Origin: Phanerochaete sordida
Lineage: Eukaryota > Basidiomycota > Agaricomycetes > Polyporales > Phanerochaetaceae
DNA length: 64,000 nt
Assembly (NCBI GenBank): GCA_019973155.2
Contig: BPQB01000105.1
Coordinates: 1-64,000 of the forward strand
Direction of reading: 5' to 3'
A program made the translations under genes and the position numbers. The notes under the pieces were generated by a model. The model saw nothing but the letters and a program-made list of their open reading frames with translations. It was not told the origin of the DNA and ran no database searches. This document shows positions 45,982 through 60,508 of this stretch, piece by piece; position 1 is the stretch's first letter, and the number at the start of each line of letters is the position of its first letter.

Positions 45982-46900
45982 ATGTCTAGCACAGTCAATG
46001 TGTTCGTCGTGTCTCCAGACACGCGCTCTGAGCGACGCTTTGAGCTCCACACAAGCGTGCAGCAGCTCAAGGTCGGTTTTGGGGCTCAGAGGTCCGGGAC
46101 AGTCGCTGATTGTTGTAACCCACCAGACGCGACTCGAGCTGTTCACGGGCATCCCGGTCCCGAATCAGCGCATCCTCCTTTTGAACAACGAGCAGGACAT
46201 AGAGCCTGTGCGGGTGCTGGACGATGACTCCCGCCCGCTAGGGTACTATAGCATACGTGACTGGCAGGTCCTGAAGGTGCGTAGATTACCAAGAATTACG
46301 CGACCGCAAGCTCACGTCTCCCTGAAGATCATTGATACCAACCCATCAACGTCGTTCACAGGCCAGCTGACAGATACGTCGCAAGTCGAGAAGTTCGAGC
46401 TCACGGAGGAAGAGTATGCAAAGCGAAACGGTGTGGCCGTCTACCGAAAGCACGCGTCTCTATCTGCTGACTCTGCACGCTCTAGACACTGTGCTCGCGT
46501 ACAAGCAGCGGAACAAGATCGGACGGTTCGCTGAAAAAGACGAGGAGCCCCAGAAGCCAGTGCCCGAAGTGAACATCCCCGTCGGTGCACGGTGCGAAGT
46601 CGAGACGACCGAAGAAGGCTTCCACAAGCGAGGCACAGTCAGGTTCGTCGGGTCCACGAAGTTCGGCACCGGCGATGGTATCTGGGTTGGCATTGAGTAC
46701 GACGAGCCGATTGGCAAGAATGACGGATCGTGAGTTTTGCTTGTCTCGGTTATGCTTTTATGTCTCATCCTTTATCTAGCGTGAATGGCGAGAGGTATTT
46801 CGACTGCAAGCCCAAGTTTGGCGTCTTCGTGCGGCCAGACAGGGTGCGCGTCGGCGATTTCCCAGTCGAGGAAATCAACTTCTCCGACGAGGAGATGTAA
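45982..46900 (+). CDS. Tubulin-folding cofactor B (CAP-Gly)
   Basis: Handles alpha-tubulin in the folding pathway with cofactor E. Exons 45982..46071, 46127..46276, 46328..46430, 46486..46729 and 46780..46900 give 708 nt, 235 aa, the family length. N-terminal ubiquitin-like fold (~1-80: VNVFVVSPDTRSERRF, RLELFTGIPVPNQRILLL, YYSIRDWQVLKV); linker with DTNPSTSFTGQLTDTSQVEKFEL, split at DTNPSTSFTGQL and TDTSQVEKFEL; helix VLAYKQRNKIGRF; CAP-Gly domain (~150-225) with GTVRFVGSTKFGTGDGIWVG and GKNDGS-VNGERYF. It ends in an acidic EEM, like the tubulin/cofactor-E-binding tails of the family. A GTGTGG donor splits Asn-Asp in YAKRN-DTVLAY. Divergent from nothing; 580 bp before Cdc48 on the same strand. 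Confidence 0.93.
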
Positions 46901-47483
46901 AGCGGCCCGACGTCGATGCTGGTGAGTTCCAGCGATCATTAATGCGGTCCAGTTCAGCCTCTAACCTTCACGTTCAGACATGCGACCTGTGCCCTCTCTG
47001 CTCGCGGCCAATGAACAAGACTTGCACAGCCAGCGTCCGGTCTGAACGGGACACTGCCCTGAACGTCCGCCGGTTTAGCTGTCATGCTACCATGTGTATA
47101 ATACGCGATACCCTAATTCATGGAGTCCGTTGCCTGCGATGAGGCCATGCTACAGTTGAGATCGACCTGTAGTGGTCCATCGTCACAGCTTGGGATGTGG
47201 TGGGGCATGGTGCGCTTTTGACTTGGGTAAGAAATGCAGGTCAACGCGATAAGTAATGGGATAAGCCAGATGGTGAAATGGTGCTTTGATGCGCTTGAAG
47301 AGGTTCTAGAAAGTCCCGGATAGAACTCGTGGGACAACAGGAGATTCCCACGCATGCCACGCGTCCTACCCCGCAGACGCTGGACGCGCGTCGCTCTCTC
47401 TCAAGTCTGAGCCGTGCTTACACTTCCGCACAAACCTCAACTCTTTCCTCTACCACCACCATCTCACTGTTTACGACACAGAC
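46901..47483. other. Cofactor B / Cdc48 intergenic region
   Basis: Holds the 3' UTR of cofactor B and the promoter and 5' UTR of Cdc48; CT-rich from ~47395. No other gene seen. Confidence 0.5.
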
Positions 47484-50304
<2,821 letters not shown>

Positions 50305-51307
50305 GGCCCCGGACCACAATTGTCTTCAGTATTCTTTTCTCTTGCTGTCCGACTGTACTTCTTTGCCAACATCGTCAAGTTGAAAACGTCTAGAGTTACG
50401 GGTAGTTCACTGTGTACTATTTGAATGAGATTCCACAATCATCCCATCACGCTGTGTCCGAACGATCTCTTACTCGAAGTAGGAGTCCAATATATCGAGC
50501 ATGTGCCGGGATAGTCAATTCTGTATCTGACTATGGGCTTGGACACCCTCACAGTGAGCAACGTGCATGGAGAACTTCGAGGGTGCGGCGCCGTCCGAGA
50601 TAGAACACTCCGCTAGACCGAGACATCCTCGCTAGCCTGAGGAGTCCAGATCCTTTCGTCCGACGGCCCCTATGTACAGTAGTGCGCGAACCTAGTTCCG
50701 GGGAAAACTGGGGTAGCAAAACCCCTGGACTAGAGCCAATGCGGGGAAGGATTCTTACTGGCACAGCATGCGCACTGAGGAAAGAGGCCTACAACTTGCG
50801 CTGACTGCCGCACTGCATTGTGACTAGCTACGATACTCACGATTCATTGACGCTAGCTATGTGCTAGGGCCTATGCATTATGACCTGTGCGCATTGCGCA
50901 GCGCGAACGCGTCTCTGCCTGCGCGCTTTGCGTTGTGCGCGAGCTGCAGCCTGTGTGGCGAGCTACACAGTCTAGGCCCAGTTGCTCGTTCGTGTGACTG
51001 AATCGACGCTGCAGACAAAAGATGAGCAGGGACTGCTATGTTGGAGTGCGCCCCTGGTGGAGAGTTGGAAATTGGAGACGATGACGGACGGAGGCAAGCT
51101 GGTTGATAGCCGTGGCGGGGGAGCGAGGACAGACTTTCCTGCTCTGTCAGTGTCTTGCCCCTGCCAGTGCGCGCGGCGCCGTTCGTCTCCGCTGCCGCCT
51201 TCCATTCCTTTCACGCATCCTTCACCACGTTCGCCTGCGCGCATCCCCGTGCACATATACGTACGCGACGCTCAGGCTGTCAATCACGGCATCCCGCTCG
51301 GTGCCAG
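50305..51307. other. Intergenic, nothing recognised
   Basis: 3' UTR of Cdc48 and 5' region of the DGAT2 gene; no supported ORF. Confidence 0.5.
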
Positions 51308-53039
51308 ATGAGGATGGACGCACGACGGACTCTTGCATCAGCCACGAGAACCTTGTCCTCTTCCAACATCCGCGAACGCCTCTCCTCCATCTCCACGCCC
51401 CTCAAGCCTGTCGTCGCAAAAGTCGAGTGCGTGCTGCGTGCGCCCCGTCGCGGTGTCCGTCGCCTGACAGACGCGCCCCAGCTTCGTCCCCGCAGATGTG
51501 CCCCGCAAACGACGGTTTCAGATGCTCGCGGTGGCGATATGGTCGACGACGATAGCCATCATGGTGTTTGTTTGGCTCTACCTCTGGTGCGTCGCAGTGC
51601 CTTGTCTTCCCCGGAGCGTGTGCTCACCGGCGCGGCTGCTCGTCACAGGTCGTACCCACCACTCTGGCCCATCCTCGCAGTATACTTGCTGTGGACCTTC
51701 TGGGACAAGAGTCCAGAGCACGGAGGGCGAATTAGTCCCTGGTTCCGCTCGTTGCGGTTCTGGAGGTACTTCGCCGAGTACTATCCTGCATCGTGAGCCG
51801 CTTCCCTTCTTTGTGAGAGCTTTCACTGAATGTAGCCAAGCTTCTTGAAGGTTCGCTCGCACACAAAGTCGGTATCGATAACATGAAGCTGACTCTAAAG
51901 CAGACCTGCGAGCTACCACCAGACAGGCCGTATGTCTTCGGATACCACCCCCATGGTGCGCCCTCTGTAAATACATAGCCCAGACTTGACACGCTGACTT
52001 TTCCACAGGGATCATCGGAATGTATGTTCTCGCATAAGCAGTTCTTGGACGCCATTAACATCCGCGTAGGGGCGCAATGTGCACGTTTGCCACAGAAGCG
52101 ACTGGTTTCTCGCAGCAATTTCCAGGCATCGTCCCCCACCTCCTCACACTAAGCTCGAATTTCAACATGCCTCTGTATCGAGAAATCCTCCTCGCCCTCG
52201 GAATCTGCTCCGTGAGCAAGCAGTCGTGCTCGAACATCCTCAAGAAGGGCCCCGGCCAAGCGATAACCATCGTCGTAGGCGGCGCGGCCGAAAGCCTGAG
52301 TGCGCGTCCAGGAACGGCCGACTTAACGCTGAGAAAGCGGTACGTCCTTCGAGCAGCGCAGTACAAACGGCGACTGACGGTGCTGAGTAGATTGGGGTTC
52401 ATCAAGATTGCTATTCAGCACGGGTATGCTCTCGCTGCCGTGGCGTCTACTCATACTGACTTGTATACAGTGCTGACCTCGTGCCCGTGTTCTCCTTCGG
52501 CGAGAATGATGTGAGTCTCCACCGCACTAAATTAGCGTTGGCTGAACCAATGGATCGCTGCAGATATACAACCAGATGCCAAATGAGAAGGGCACCACGG
52601 TGTATGCGCTGCAGAAGAAGTTCCAGAGCGTGTTCGGGTTTACGCTGCCACTGTTCCATGGTCGTGGTTTGTTGAACTGTTCGTCTGCATTACTCCCTAT
52701 CGCCGTTCGCCCGACTGATTATGCCCGGTAGACAACCTTGGATTGTTGCCGTACCGCCGGAGGATCGTCGCAGTCAGTGAGTGCCAGGATCCATTCTCAC
52801 TCTATGGCACGCCATTTGACACCGCGCCTAGTCGGAAACCCTATTCATGTCCAGAAATGTGACAAACCATCGCTCGAAGAAGTCCGTCGAATCCAGACGC
52901 AGTATATCGACGAGCTCATGAGGTATGTCCATCATCGCATGCATGGTGAGCAAAGATTGAGCTTTTGTGCAGGATATGGAACACGTACAAGGACGAATTC
53001 GCGCGTACACGACAGAGGGAGCTCAATATCATCGAGTAG
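51308..53039 (+). CDS. Diacylglycerol acyltransferase, DGAT2 family
   Basis: ER/lipid-droplet enzyme making triacylglycerol from diacylglycerol and acyl-CoA. Thirteen phase-consistent exons: 51308-51437, 51496-51586, 51649-51792, 51841-51850, 51901-51955, 52009-52021, 52070-52339, 52391-52423, 52471-52510, 52564-52678, 52732-52776, 52832-52922, 52973-53039; 1104 nt, 367 aa. Hydrophobic hairpin in exons 2-3 (MLAVAIWSTTIAIMVFVW; PPLWPILAVYLLW). Catalytic YHPHG at ~140-144, then IIGMGAMCTFATEATGF, a GGAAESL motif, RLGFIKIAIQHGADLVPVFS, FHGRGLLNYNLGLLPYRR and GNPIHV. Exons of 10 and 13 nt are needed to rebuild YYPASFLKQTCELPPDRPY and HPHG-IIGMG; no other splicing keeps the frame. The first junction (VEC-VLHVPRKRR) is less certain. 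Confidence 0.92.
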
Positions 53040-53192
53040 CAAGCAGGTCTCGTTCGGATTCTCGATCCTATTCTACACACGACGTCTCAATTCATCCTGG
53101 CAGGCCATTCACTGTACCATGTAACCATCGGATAATGTAGAGGTAGCAGGGTTCCTGGAGTTTATATACGCATCATCACGACACTTTCTCCT

Positions 53193-54151
53193 TTACGAAG
53201 TCCCCTCGATGGCCTGCAGAGTCTCGCGCCCCAGGTTCATCCGCCGTTCGAGCACCTGAAGGACCTCCTCGCCGGGGCTGCACTTCGCAAGCTTGTCGTA
53301 GTCGTACCAGACGAGCACCGAGTCGCTCTCGGTGACGATCCGGCGCTGCTTATAGCTCCACGCGACGGCCATGCAGTGGAAGTGCGTGCGCGCGAGGCGA
53401 CGCGCCGCGCGCCCGGGGTCGACCTGCGTGTCGCGCGGCCCCGTCTCCGTGTGCGCCGCGCTGCCCATGGGCCCCGCGTGCGGCCGGTGCGCGATGAGCA
53501 GCGTGTCGGGGTACGTGACGGGCCGCTTGTAGTTGATGGACACGCTCTTGAGGATGAGCGACACGCCGCGGCCCTTCATCATCGCCTCTGCCTTCTCCGC
53601 ACCGCCGATCTCGCGCCCGAGCGACATCATCCACTTTATGCGGCCGGACTCGAAGAAGCGCACTGTGCGGGATGTCAAGGACGCGTCGGAGGCGCAGAGG
53701 GAAGCACACACGGTAGCGGACGTTGTTCACATGCCTGGGAGGTGCGCGCGTCGGTCAGTGTAGCCACAGAGCACGAGGAGCAGATACACGCACTGGAACG
53801 AGTCGTGGTCCCCCCACACGATGTGCTGCTCCCAGAAGCTCGTGGGGTCGTACCCAAGGCGCATGAGCTCGCGGCGCGCCTCCTCGGCCGCGCCCGCGTC
53901 GACGCCGTCGACGTCGTCGAAGCCGTGGTCCTCCTCGTGCGCGGGACCGCGCGTGCCCGGCGCGATGTGGAAGGGCGACGCGGGGTCCTGGAACTGGGCG
54001 TACAGTGACTACTGGCCGTGTGTCAGCGCACGTCCTCGGCGAGATGCCGCTGGCTAACCTTGATGGACGAGGAGTGCCTTACGCTGGGCGCGGCGCGCGA
54101 CACGCTGGTCAGGGTGCGCGAGAAGCGGGCGAGGTGGGCTGTACGCAACAT
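53193..54151 (-). CDS. Hotdog-fold thioesterase, probably mitochondrial
   Basis: Likely acyl-CoA/acyl-ACP thioesterase of the 4HBT type. Exons 54151..54059, 54008..53794, 53734..53712 and 53662..53193 give 801 nt, 266 aa; exon 3 is only 23 nt. N terminus MLRTAHLARFSRTLTSVSRA, basic with no acids, looks like a mitochondrial presequence. Then SLYAQFQDPASPFHIAPGTRG, an acidic linker, and the hotdog signature: WGDHDSFQHVNNVRYLRFFE with the catalytic Asp/His-Asn motif, SGRIKWM, GVSLILKSVSINYKRPVTYPD, split as GVSLILKSVSINY and KRPVTYPD. The sheet ends at AWSYKQRRIVTESDSVLVWYD. Convergent with the DGAT2 gene, stops 153 bp apart. Substrate unknown; a shared role in acyl metabolism is possible but rests on adjacency only. 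Confidence 0.85.
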
Positions 54152-55641
54152 GGTGCACTCGATGCTGTGCCCGACGAGAGCGTTGGCGAGAGGATGGAGG
54201 AGCGGCGGCGCGAGCTCATGCTGGTGATATTCCGCGGGATGTCCGCATGCCGGCGCTGAGCGCAGGGTCGGGGATGTCGCCCGACGCGCACAACATCACC
54301 AAACATCGAGCGAGCTGGGAGCAACCTCTACCTCGTCTTCACGGTGTTCTAACTTCTAAGAGCAGCACGCCCTTGTACAATTCTAATGTAAGTGCCGTCG
54401 ACGTCGACGTCGTAGTATCTCGTTACCACCAGGCGTAAGAATCGCGTGCTAATATCTCCTGAATTTTAAAGATTTTCGTGTACACAAAGGACCAGCTGGT
54501 CTCCAGTCCTCGGAATCTTCGCTAGAGCGGCGTATACATTTGACAAGCGAGGTAACAAGGGCTGTCTTTTGAGCTGTCGCGCCGTGCGCGGCCCTCCGGT
54601 GATGCTGTTAGCCTAATTCCCAGCTTCTCCCGAATGTCCAGCAGGTCCTGTGTCGAGCAGACCCTGGGCTACTTAAGTGGAGGACAAACGTGTTCACGGC
54701 ACAGCGACCAGCCGCGACATGTTCTCGGAGCGGGAGGCGGCAGCACCAAACGAACGAAATATGATTTTGTATCCAAACCACGGATACACATCAGCGCCCT
54801 TGTAGGCACTGATCCAGGCTGCAGTGGCTGAGTACCCGCGCGCGGTGTCGACACACAATCCATGAAGAAGATGCTTGTCACTGGCAATCGTCAGCGTCGG
54901 CGAATGCGCGCTTGCACATCGTGAGTTGTCTCATGCTCTGATACAATGAGCGCGCGCGAACTCAACGCTGCCCTTAGACGAGCGGAGATCATTGCGTTCT
55001 GACCTCTCCTCATGGTATCGGCGCCGTTCCAAGACGACCTGGCGCGATTGCAGTGCCACTAGACGTGCCCCAGATGTCAGGTTCTCCCGCATTTCCACTA
55101 GCGACGGGAGTGAATATTGCAGGCCATCTCCTGATCCTGGCCCAGGTTCGGACGAGGGACATTTTCAGGCGGACGTGGCCCAATTTCGACCAGACGGCTA
55201 ACAGGTACAGCTCCAGACGCTCCAATAATCGCCAGGCTCTACCATATGATGGCCCACGTCTATCGCAGAAGGCTGGCACGTCGGTACTTGATGCATACGA
55301 ACCTTGAGTGCAAAGGGACTATGGCCTCAGAAAGCTCTCTTCGTGCGTCGGCCTCTCTGATCTCCTCATTGCCTCGCCGCATCTGATGAATTCCTTTTCG
55401 CTCACATGTAGGCACAAGCCTGGCGCACCCGCGGAAATCTGCACAGGAAGTTGTGCGGCGCATGATCGCCGCCGGCCTTGGGCGCCGTTGCGCGGCGTAC
55501 TCGTTTGTGACCGCCGCCCGCGTTCAAATATTGGTCGACTCTGGATCTGACTGCTGCGGCGTTAGGCTAACCAGTCATATATAAGGCCTGCCTTATCATC
55601 CCTGTGAGCCTCACCTTCTCCACGACTGTCCACTCTTGACC
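54152..55641. other. Intergenic, nothing recognised
   Basis: No supported gene. 55575..55641 contains TATATAAGG at ~55578, a good TATA box ~64 bp upstream of the next start codon. Confidence 0.5.
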
Positions 55642-56870
55642 ATGTCCCAGGCTATTCAGACTCTCGCTATCGACAGCACCGTTCAGCTGGCGTACATCGA
55701 CAGCGGCGTGCCCTCCTCCGACACTGCATTTGGGAGCGACTATATCACTCTGTTCGCCATTCATGGCTTTGCCTTCACCGCTCGTTAGCCCCATCCTCGT
55801 GGCCTCTCTATTTGTTTTACTAATCAGCTAGCATATCAGACATTTTCGAGAAACTCGCGACCGTCGCAAAGTCCTCCGGCGTGCGTCTCGTCGCGATCAT
55901 GCGTCGCGACTACCCAGGGTCGACGGCCCTTCCATCCGCCGATATCCAGAGCCTTTCCACCGCCACCGACGACGACAAGACCGCATTTCTACGTGCACGC
56001 GGCATTGAGATTGCTCTTTTCATCGACAAGTTTGTAGAAGCGCACAAGGTGCCCCCGCCGAGCGAGAGCGGCAAGGGCGGCGGGCTCGCGATCATAGGCT
56101 GGTCGCTCGGCGTATCCTTCGCGAACGCTGCCGTGGTGAACACCGACGCGCTCAGCGAGGCGGCGCAGGCGCGGTTCGCTCGGTACATGCGGTCGCTGAT
56201 CTACCTGGGTAAGCCGCCGTCGTATCCGTGCCGCGCCGTTGCTGACGCTGCGACGCGCTCCACAGACGGCGTACAGACCGCGCTCGGCATCCCGAACGCC
56301 GCGAAGTTCTGGACGCCGGTGATCGACGAGAGCATCCCGATGCACCTCCGCGTGCCGTTCTTCGCGAACTGGATCTCGGCGTATTTCGCGCACGGCGACG
56401 TCAGCACGCGCGATCCGGACGCGGTCGAGTACGTCGTGCCCTCGCCGGCGCGCGCGCCGTCCATCTACAACATGAGCGACGCGCAGCGCGAGGTCATCAT
56501 CCGCGCCGAGAGCGCCTGGACGAGCGAGTTCCCGTTCATGGTCCTCTTCGAGCGGCAGTTCTACGCGGCGTACCAGCGCGCCGCCTTCGACAAGACCGTG
56601 CGGGATCGCCTTCCCAAGATGAAGGTGTTGGCATTGGTCGGCGGCTCGTCGGCTTCGTTCGCGTTCACAGCGTTGTTCAAGATGCAGGAGGAAGACCATG
56701 CTCGCGGCGGGGGAAACATTAACTTCCACATTCTCAAGGGCGGGAACCATTTTGTGAGTGATTCCTGATATGTTGCTTTACCGTGGGATTGACATCGCCC
56801 TCTTCCTCTTCAGATGCATTGGGACGATCCCGAGGCTACCCTCAAGGCGATACTGGACTCGATGGCTTAA
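55642..56870 (+). CDS. Alpha/beta-hydrolase, paralogue 1
   Basis: Exons 55642..55783 (142 nt), 55840..56208 (369), 56266..56753 (488) and 56814..56870 (57) give 351 aa. No signal peptide (MSQAIQTLAIDS). Alpha/beta-hydrolase marks: LFAIHGFAFTA (HG oxyanion loop); RLVAIMRRDYPGS; nucleophile elbow IIGWSLGVS with Ser136; terminal exon MHWDDPEATLKAIL carrying the likely catalytic His335. A long insert follows the elbow, with FFANWISAYFAHGD and IYNMSDAQRE as family-specific blocks. I know related anonymous fungal hydrolases but no substrate. It shares gene structure with paralogues 2 and 3; this one is 3 nt shorter in exon 1. Confidence 0.88.
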
Positions 56871-57661
56871 GTTATTCTCGACTAGATGATGGGAGGATAT
56901 CCTTGAAATCCCTTGTAAAGACGATGGAGAACACATATACAGATACGAACATCCGACGCTGACGGGAAGACGAGCGTCGAGTGCCGAGTGCCGAGCGCGC
57001 GATGTGGTGTGTTCGACTCTTTTCTTCCCTAAGTGGGTAGTTTGCCAAGCATTTCATAAGAGTTGGTAAGGTGGGTTGATTCGTTCTTTGAGACGAAACA
57101 CATACAAACTCACTGCATCCCTCAGACGAGCGAGTCACGGTTCCAGGCTTGCATGTCCTGATGAAAATGAACGCGCTAGAGACGGCACAGTGAGATTGCA
57201 GTGCTGGTCACGCTGGGAGCCCTTGCAGACTTTTGATCTGTTCATGTGCCCGGGTGATCACATCATAACATCGGAAACGCGCCACAGCAAGGATCCCGAC
57301 GCCACACCCATGCACAGCGAAATTCCGTCGCTTGGCTCCACCGTAGCTTAGCCCGTATGGAACGCAGAGGGCTGGCTCCCCAGACCTCAGGCCACAGGTG
57401 CAGTGCAGCATGCTCCGCTGGATATATTGCTCAAAAAATCCCGCGTATAATCGTTTCAGCAGGCTCATTCCGCGCAGTGATCACCTCAGTCTCTGACGCT
57501 GTTCTTCGCGGTGCAGGCACAGCAATGACCTTGCATCATTGCGCACATCAACGTAATGGCTCAGAAGCACGCGTCCGAACGCCGCAGCGCTACGCGGAAC
57601 GCGCACCATATAGTCCTCACCGCCAATCCACATGCGTCCCGCGCATCCTTTCCTTTCTACC
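56871..57661. other. Spacer between hydrolase paralogues 1 and 2
   Basis: No gene seen. CATATAGTCC at ~57607 may serve as the TATA region of paralogue 2. Confidence 0.45.
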
Positions 57662-58899
57662 ATGGTACAGACTCTCCAGACCCTTTCCGTTGAAGACAAC
57701 GGGGTTCAGCTGGCATACGTGGACAGTGGGATCCCATCTCCCGACAGTCCCTTTGGTAGCGACTACATCACGCTATTTGCCATCCATGGCTTTGTATTCT
57801 CTGCTCGTGAGCACCATCAATCTGAGCATTTACTACTGTCCGCACTGATAAATGAATGATTCAGACGTATTCGAGAAGCTCGCAACCGTGGCCAAGTCCT
57901 CCGGCGTACGCCTCGTCGCGATTATGCGCCGCGATTACCCAGGCTCTACGCCCATTCCCCCGGCCGACGTCGAGAGCATCTCCACCGGCACCGATGACGA
58001 CAGAGCCGCGTACTTGCGTGCACGCGGTATCGAGATTGCCGCCTTCGTCGACAAATTCGTGGAGACCCATAACGTGCCGCCGCCGACCGCCAGCGGAAAA
58101 GGTGGTGGGTTCGCCATCTTGGGCTGGTCGATGGGTTCGGCGTTCGCGAATGCTGCTGTTGTAAACGCCGACGCGCTCAACGAGGCCGCGCAAGCGCGCT
58201 TCTCGCGGTACATGCGCTCGCTGATCTACCTCGGTGTGTGCACGTAGCTGCGTTCCGTTATATGCGTCTCATTTTGTGGCGTGCTCTGCAGACGCACCGT
58301 ACGTCGCACTAGGCATTCCCAAGGCTGAGAAGTTCTGGACGCCGATCCTCGACGAGAGCATCCCGCTGCACCTCCGCGTGCCATTCTTCGCGAATTGGAT
58401 CACGTCATATTTCGCGCACGGCGACTTCAGCACGCGCGACCCGGACGTCGTCGAGTACATCGTGCCCTCGCCGACGCGCGTCCCGAGCATCTACCACATG
58501 AACGATGCACAGCGCGAGGCGATTGTCTGCGGCGAGAGCACCTGGACGAGCGAGGTCCCGTTCATGGTCTTCTGCGAGCCGCAGTTCTACGCGACGTACC
58601 AGCGCGCGGCGTTCGACGAGGCCGTGCGGGATCGCTTCCCCAACATGAAGGTGTGGGCGCTGGTCGGCGACTGTGGGGCGTCGTTCGCGTTCACGGCGTT
58701 GTTCAAGATGCAAGAGGAAGACGAGGCTTGCGGCGGAGGTAACATCAACTTCCGCATCATCAAGGGTGGGAATCACTTCGTGGGTTTATTCTTGAATTAT
58801 GACTCGATTGTCGAGGACTAACACCGCTGTCTTCCTCTTCAGATGCATTGGGACGACCCCGAGGACACCCTTAAGGTGATTCTAGATACGATGGCTTGA
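57662..58899 (+). CDS. Alpha/beta-hydrolase, paralogue 2
   Basis: Exons 57662..57806 (145), 57865..58233 (369), 58292..58779 (488) and 58843..58899 (57) give 352 aa. Nucleophile elbow is ILGWSMGSA (Met for Leu after the Ser); the HG loop FAIHGFVFSA and terminal MHWDDPEDTLKVIL exon are kept. Direct tandem copy of paralogue 1, by eye about 80% identical in the core. The exon 3 donor is weak (TTC|GTGGGT) compared with GTGAGT in paralogue 1; without splicing there, the reading continues ~14 codons to a stop at 58821 and loses the catalytic His. Confidence 0.87.
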
Positions 58900-60508
58900 C
58901 GTAATTTCGACGAGACGGCGGAAGGGTGGGCATCGTCGCGCGAAGCAGTGTATGAACAATTGAACGTACATAGGTATACAAATACGATAGACGAATATTC
59001 GCACAGAGATCAGTGCTAATAGGAAGAGTATTTTGGCACGTGTTGGTTTCCCTACGGGCTCAGGCTGCAGAGCAGCTTGATCCGTAGGTACTTATCCCGG
59101 GGACGGCGAAAACGTCCGTGCCAGGATGGACATGTCTGACGGCAATGTCCACCCTCCCCCGAGAAGAAACCTCACGCACCTTGTTGTTTCACTCCTCCTC
59201 TCTCTCTCTGTCGAAGCAGTGTCAGCCTCGAATAGGTCCTCTCGCATGCCGACATTATGTTGTATGCGCACCTTCCATCGCTCTCTAGTCTTAGTGGTAC
59301 TCCTTCGCCTCCGTGATCCGGATCTTCTTCTGCCGTGTCTCGGTCTTCCTCTCGTGTACAGGTTCCCAGACTACAGGCCCCCTCCCATTCCTTTCGTTGC
59401 TCGCGGCCGTCCTGTGCTCAGCGAGATCAGCGTTCGTCGTATACACTACATGCCTGAAACTGCCCTTCATGAGTTCCGGGTGTCCCGTCGAGCGACGAGC
59501 GATGGCTGCGCGCGCTCGGTCCAATTTCTAAGCCAACGTTCTGGGGACAAGAGGTCAGGGAGAGCCGCCTGCGCAGAAGTATATCCTACTCACTTCCCAA
59601 GTGTAGGTCGGGGACCGCCCGTCGACGATCCCACAGACCCATTGCCCACTGCCCAAGTATGAGACTAGCGTCGCCCGTCGACGACCTAGCTCGGATCCCG
59701 CCCTCAAGTATACGGCAGCCGCCCGTCGGCGGCGCACGCAAAGCCCATACGCAAATAATAGAGCGCGGACTGCCCGTCGGCGAGCCCGTGCTTGAAGACC
59801 TTCACCCAGAAGTCGGTGTCACCGCCGCTCATAAGCCCCCAGAACCCATGCGGGAACGAAGGACTGCTCCTCAACAGTACCTCGCCCGGTGTGCCAGTGC
59901 CCAAATATTCGAGACAAGGGTAGCCACCACGACGGCGGCCCTCGCTCGCTGCCCACATTCTGCTAACTCGGTCAGTATGCTGTCCGATATACGAGAATGA
60001 ACAAGCTCTTACTGCCCAATGCTCCACCACGGCCCTGAGAATATGGACACCGTGGTGGGAGGAGAGAGAGATTAGGAGAGAAAGAGAACGGTCCGAGGCC
60101 AAATATATCTCTGGAAGGCTGACCAGGGCACCTGCGGAAGAGGCTGACAAGGGCTCCCATCCGCGATAGTGTCGAGGCTCGAGACCTGGCTGCGCGGCTG
60201 GAGACAGGGCAGCCTCGGTCGTAGGAGAAGAGGTTAGCCGCAGATGACGCTGCAGTCGTCGCAAAGGGTGTTTGTAAAATTCAGCATATGTAGGATGATA
60301 CAAACTCTAGAGCGGGTGGCCGTAGGAGGCACAAGCAGCACGGCGAGAGGAACCGGGAATACGAGCCGTAGCGCTGGCTGCCTCCGTTCACCCCAACAGA
60401 TCACTTCCCCCCGGCATAGTTCCATTGGCAGTCGCTCGAGTGCACATCAGTCTACATGGTTGCCATTTGCACAATTGGCAGATACATTGCGAAACTCGGA
60501 CGAAAGCT
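58900..60508. other. Spacer with hairpin element and a repeated CGACGGGC module
   Basis: No gene I can support. On the minus strand 59560..59800 reads CGACGGGC four times at 40-70 bp spacing, three followed by a TAYACTTG- or TCATACTTG-like end, giving DGRSPTYTWE and DGRLPYT in different frames. A 199-codon minus-strand ORF (60303..59704) spans part of it but has no recognised domain and alternative introns; I do not call it. Confidence 0.4.
59040..59180. repeat. Dispersed hairpin element, copy 2
   Basis: TGTTGGTTTCCCT, then stem CCTACGG (59051..59057) with CCGTAGG (59082..59088), then GTACTTATCCCGGGGAC and stem GGACG-GCGAAAA-CGTCC. It ends at CACGCACCTTG (minus-strand AAG|GTGCGTG donor). Both stems differ in sequence from copy 1 at 36652 yet still pair. 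Confidence 0.55.

Noticed and set aside
59704..60303. 199-codon minus-strand ORF
   Set aside because: No recognised domain, no confident splice pattern and a repeat-bearing 3' end; left as anonymous sequence.
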